9,846 nucleotides of DNA, taken from JAWWBN01 sp033720955 (GTDB lineage: Bacteria; Acidobacteriota; Thermoanaerobaculia; Multivoradales; JAHEKO01). Positions within the stretch are counted from its first letter, which is position 1. Each line of letters opens with the position of its first letter. The translations under genes were made by a program, and so were the position numbers. The stretch spans positions 1-9,846 of the forward strand of contig JAWWBN010000144.1 of the NCBI GenBank assembly GCA_033720955.1, given 5' to 3'. A model generated the notes under the pieces. The model saw only the letters and a list, made by a program, of their open reading frames with translations, was not told the origin of the DNA and ran no database searches. Below, piece after piece: positions 5,853 to 9,846 of this stretch.

Positions 5853-7625
5853 GTGGCGCTGAGCAACGTCCAGCTCACCCCCCAGCTCGTCCAGGCGGTG
5901 CGCGACGCGGTGCGGATCGACGAGATCGCCGGCGAGCACACCCGGCTCCGGCGCGCCGGTCAGCGCGCCACCGGTCTGTGCCCCCTGCACAAGGAGAAGA
6001 CCCCTTCCTTCAGCGTCGACGTCAACCGCGGGCTCTTCTACTGCTTCGGCTGCGGCCAGGGGGGCGACGCGATCCGTCTCCACATGCTGCTGACGGGCGA
6101 CGACTTTCCGGCGGCCATCGAGAGTCTGGCCCAACGGTACGGCATTCCGCTACCGCGACGGCGGGCGCCCCGCCCCGGCGGTCGGGAGGAGCCCGACCTG
6201 GAGCCGGTGCTCCAGGCGGCCGAGGAGTTCTTCCGCGACCGGCTGCGGCGGGCGGCGGGACCCCGCGCGTACCTCGAGAAGCGGCGGATCCCGGAGGAGC
6301 TGGTGGAGCGCTTCCGGCTGGGCTACGCCCCCGACGCCTGGCGCGAGCTGCGCGGCGCCCTGGCCCCCCGCGTCTCGATCCGGGAGCTCGAGGCGGCGGG
6401 CCTTCTGGCGCGGTCGGAGAAGCGGCCCGACGATCCCTACGACCGCTTCCGCAACCGCCTGATCTTCCCCATCCGCGACCTGACGGGACGGCTCGTCGGC
6501 TTCGGCGGCCGCGCCCTGGGCGACGACAAGGTCAAGTACCTGAACACCTCCGAGACGGCTCGGTTCCGCAAGGGCACGATCCTCTACGGTCTCGACCTCG
6601 CCAAGCGGGAGATCCGGGAGCGCGGCCGGGTCCTCCTGGTCGAGGGCTACTTCGACGTTCTCGGAGCGGTGGCCGCCGGGATCGAGGAGGCCGTGGCCAG
6701 CATGGGCACGGCGCTCACCGCCCAGCAGTGCCGGCTCATGGCCCGCTTCGCCGACGAGACGGTGATCGGCTACGACGGCGACGACGCGGGGGTGGCGGCG
6801 GCCCGGCGGGCGCTGCCCCTCGTTCTGGCGGCCGGCCTGGGGGCCCGGCGGGTCGAGCTGGGCGAAGGCCACGACCCCGACTCCCTCCGCCTCGCCGAGG
6901 GCGACGAGGAGCTGCGCAAGCGGATCGACGAGGCCCGCGACTTCGTGGCCGCGGAGCTCGAGCGCCTGATCCCGCGCGGCGCCGCCGACGAGCCCCGGCT
7001 GCAGGCGCGCGCGGCCCGTGACCTGACCGAGCTCCTGCAGCCGATTCCCGACCGGATCCTGCGCTACGGCTACGTCCGGCTGGCGGCCGCGCGGCTGGCG
7101 GTGCCCGACGACCTGCTCTGGCGGCGGGTCAGCGGCGGCGGCTCGCGGGCGACGGAGGAGCCCACCGCGCGGCGGGACGAGGGGCGGGTGGTGCGCTCGA
7201 CCGAGCAGCAGGTCATCCACCTTCTGCTCGCCGGCCGGGCGCCGCTGCCCGGGCCCGACGAGCTGCCGCCGGCGGAGGCGTTCCACGACCCGACCTGCCG
7301 GAATATCTATCGGGCGTTCCTGGAGTTGTATGCGGAGGAGCCGGGGGAGCGGCCGGCGGCCCAGGCGGTGCTGGAACGGCTCGGAAGCGGTGACGACGCG
7401 GTTGACCAGGTGGCTCGCGTTTTGTTAGAAGAGCGCGGTTCTACGGACTCGGAGGATCTGAGACTGTCGCTAGGTCGGATCAATCGGCGCTGGCATCAGC
7501 GTCGGCTTCGTGAGCTGTCGGCGAAGATCGGCGACGCCCAGCGCGCCGGCGACGACGAGGCGCTGCGCCGGCTGCTGGAGGAGAAGACCTCGCTGAGCCG
7601 CAGGATCCACGGGGCGGCGGAATGA
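5853..7625 (+). CDS. dnaG: DNA primase
   Basis: 590 residues, a normal length for primase, which makes the RNA primers for lagging-strand synthesis with the DnaB helicase. Residues 40-75 are the CHC2 zinc-binding domain with Cys43, His46, Cys64 and Cys67 and the signature 'FYCFGCGQGGDAI'. Residues about 120-255 are the basic RNA-polymerase subdomain ('NRLIFPIRDLTGRLVGFGGRAL'). Residues about 258-345 are the Toprim domain: 'LLVEGYFDVL' with Glu264, and 'YDGDDAG' with Asp308 and Asp310. Residues about 448-590 are the C-terminal helicase-binding domain. The start is GTG 5853, with purine-rich GGGGGTAGGG overlapping the mutS2 stop as ribosome site. All catalytic residues are present. The last 110 codons are richer in A/T-ending codons (for example TTG-TTA at Leu524-525, AGA at Arg537, CTA at Leu540), and a likely rpoD promoter lies there. 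Confidence 0.98.
   Translation: MALSNVQLTPQLVQAVRDAVRIDEIAGEHTRLRRAGQRATGLCPLHKEKTPSFSVDVNRGLFYCFGCGQGGDAIRLHMLLTGDDFPAAIESLAQRYGIPLPRRRAPRPGGREEPDLEPVLQAAEEFFRDRLRRAAGPRAYLEKRRIPEELVERFRLGYAPDAWRELRGALAPRVSIRELEAAGLLARSEKRPDDPYDRFRNRLIFPIRDLTGRLVGFGGRALGDDKVKYLNTSETARFRKGTILYGLDLAKREIRERGRVLLVEGYFDVLGAVAAGIEEAVASMGTALTAQQCRLMARFADETVIGYDGDDAGVAAARRALPLVLAAGLGARRVELGEGHDPDSLRLAEGDEELRKRIDEARDFVAAELERLIPRGAADEPRLQARAARDLTELLQPIPDRILRYGYVRLAAARLAVPDDLLWRRVSGGGSRATEEPTARRDEGRVVRSTEQQVIHLLLAGRAPLPGPDELPPAEAFHDPTCRNIYRAFLELYAEEPGERPAAQAVLERLGSGDDAVDQVARVLLEERGSTDSEDLRLSLGRINRRWHQRRLRELSAKIGDAQRAGDDEALRRLLEEKTSLSRRIHGAAE
7402..7431 (+). promoter_or_regulatory. Internal promoter for rpoD within dnaG
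   Basis: TTGACC (7402-7407, 5 of 6) and TAGAAG (7426-7431, 4 of 6) are 18 nt apart, with an extended -10 TGT at 7423-7425. Transcription would start near 7438, about 220 nt before rpoD. Building the -10 forces the rare pair TTG-TTA for Leu524-525 of DnaG; I found no other TTA leucine codon in these four genes. E. coli likewise has internal rpoD promoters inside dnaG. It looks sigma-70 type, not heat-shock type. Confidence 0.6.
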
Positions 7626-7659
7626 CCGGGGGTCTGGCCGCGGCCGGGAGGGTGGCCCG

Positions 7660-9372
<1,713 letters not shown>

Positions 9373-9420
9373 GTCGGGGCTGACCTTCGGGCGGGCCTGT
9401 CGGCGTGGGGGTTGGGCGGA

Positions 9421-9480
9421 CTTGCTCGTTCTTGCTCGGGGAGGCGGGACGGCTCGGTAAGGGGGCCGATGGGGGCCGTT
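9421..9480. repeat. Two neighbouring 10-nt tandem duplications
   Basis: CTTGCTCGTT / CTTGCTCGGG (9421-9440) and GGGGGCCGAT / GGGGGCCGTT (9461-9480) are adjacent 10-nt duplicates matching at 8 and 9 of 10 positions. They flank the first copy of the 17-nt direct repeat. Confidence 0.6.
9442..9458. repeat. Direct repeat, copy 1 (17 nt exact)
   Basis: AGGCGGGACGGCTCGGT occurs here and again, identically, at 9828-9844. Similarity extends about 40 nt further upstream with small gaps (shared GGGGGT, GGCGG, CTTG, TCGGG blocks from about 9403). Confidence 0.7.
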
Positions 9481-9502
9481 CCGGCGGTCCTCGCCTGGGA
9501 GA

Positions 9503-9535
9503 GCCCGCATCGGCCGGGTTTGCCGGCCGGTGGGC
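9503..9535. other. Strong hairpin about 130 nt after rpoD
   Basis: ATCGGCCGG (9509-9517), loop GTTTG, and CCGGCCGGT (9523-9531) form a 9-bp stem with one G-T wobble. GCCC (9503-9506) and GGGC (9532-9535) extend it by 4 bp across a 2-nt bulge. No T-run follows, so it may be a Rho-independent-like stop without U-tract, an mRNA 3'-end stabiliser, or part of an unrecognised RNA. Confidence 0.45.
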
Positions 9536-9564
9536 GTCGGCACGGCTCGCCCGTCGTGGCGGCT

Positions 9565-9584
9565 GGGGGCGAGCCCTCGCCCTC
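9565..9584. other. Second hairpin in the rpoD downstream region
   Basis: GGGGGCGA (9565-9572), loop GCCC and TCGCCCTC (9577-9584) pair over 8 bp with one G-T wobble. No T-run follows. It could be a chance structure in GC-rich DNA. Confidence 0.3.
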
Positions 9585-9594
9585 TCCGAGGTGG

Positions 9595-9624
9595 CCGGGG
9601 GGTCCGAGTCCGGGGGGGTCCGAG
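9595..9624. repeat. 15-nt tandem repeat with G6/G7 runs
   Basis: CCGGGGGGTCCGAG (9595-9608) and CCGGGGGGGTCCGAG (9610-9624) are near-identical tandem units, differing only in G-run length (6 against 7). The homopolymer-length difference is typical of slippage. Confidence 0.65.
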
Positions 9625-9827
9625 GTCTCCGGGTCGGCAGTGCCGAGACCGGTCCAGGGCATGTCGGGCTCTCGAGGGCGGGCGCAGAGGCTGCGGTCCG
9701 GCGGAACGACCCCCATCGCCCTGGGGCTCGCCGTGGGCCTGGCGGGGGATCGGGGTGCTGTGGGTCGGAAGCCGGGCCGGTTCGGTGGGGCTCGGGGGTG
9801 GCGGCCGGCTTGTGGTCTTCGTCGGGC

Positions 9828-9844
9828 AGGCGGGACGGCTCGGT
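9828..9844. repeat. Direct repeat, copy 2 (17 nt exact)
   Basis: The second exact copy of the motif at 9442-9458 lies 386 nt downstream and ends 2 nt before the window edge, so its downstream extent cannot be judged. The preceding 11 nt also match copy 1 at 8 positions. Confidence 0.7.
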
Positions 9845-9846
9845 GG

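Larger units (their letters stand above)
9373..9846. other. Non-coding, repeat-rich tail after rpoD
   Basis: No reading frame here looks like a protein: the longest open frames are minus-strand, Pro/Arg/Gly-rich and without a sensible ribosome site. The + strand is strongly G-rich, with runs of five to seven G. No tRNA T-loop (GTTCRA) pattern was found. The region holds short tandem duplications, several hairpins and a diverged direct repeat spaced 386 nt, listed separately. A weak 5-bp hairpin overlaps the rpoD stop (AGGTC 9371-9375 with GACCT 9382-9386), but no U-tract terminator is visible. Confidence 0.65.

Noticed and set aside
3269..5941. 890-codon minus-strand open frame opposite mutS2
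   Set aside because: It is the antisense shadow of a clearly recognised MutS2. It spans rpsU, the terminator and the dnaG start, and its product is His/Gln/Arg-rich with no family resemblance.
9373..9846. tRNA, CRISPR array or insertion sequence in the non-coding tail
   Set aside because: No T-loop or cloverleaf pattern, no regularly spaced repeat-spacer units, and no transposase or terminal inverted repeats with target duplication could be found.

Overview
This is a very GC-rich bacterial window whose core is a housekeeping block for translation, DNA replication and transcription initiation. On the + strand it carries rpsU (ribosomal protein S21), mutS2, dnaG (primase) and rpoD (housekeeping sigma factor). 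This is the macromolecular-synthesis (MMS) operon known from E. coli as rpsU-dnaG-rpoD, here with mutS2 between rpsU and dnaG. The composition, the S21 gene, and the GAF protein with its particular C-terminal helical module suggest Acidobacteriota (perhaps a Thermoanaerobaculia-like lineage). That placement is an inference from remembered family resemblance; other high-GC phyla such as Myxococcota are not excluded.

Layout. Positions 1-2029 hold two minus-strand genes read as one unit: a GAF-domain protein (614-2029), then an exported TPR-like protein (577 down past the left edge, incomplete). A divergent control region follows (2030-2225). It has a good sigma-70 promoter for the minus-strand pair, a perfect 8-bp inverted repeat, and a weaker candidate promoter for a + strand lipoprotein gene (2226-3047). 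A short promoter/leader region (3048-3141) leads to rpsU (3142-3351). A textbook intrinsic terminator (3377-3408) separates rpsU from mutS2 (3416-5848). dnaG (5853-7625) starts 4 nt after the mutS2 stop, and rpoD (7660-9372) starts 34 nt after the dnaG stop. The last 474 bases (9373-9846) show no convincing gene. They are G-rich on the + strand and hold hairpins, short tandem repeats and a diverged direct repeat spaced 386 nt.

How it works together. As in the E. coli MMS operon, the terminator after rpsU probably lets S21 be made in large amounts while only part of transcription continues into the replication and sigma genes. A well-formed promoter inside the 3' end of dnaG, lying in a pocket of unusual AT-rich codons, could give rpoD its own supply. 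The encoded RpoD has canonical regions 2 and 4, consistent with the TTGACA/TATAAT-like promoters found here. No mobile element, CRISPR array, tRNA or rRNA was seen. The window looks like ordinary chromosome, and the more interesting signals are regulatory, plus the repeat-rich tail.
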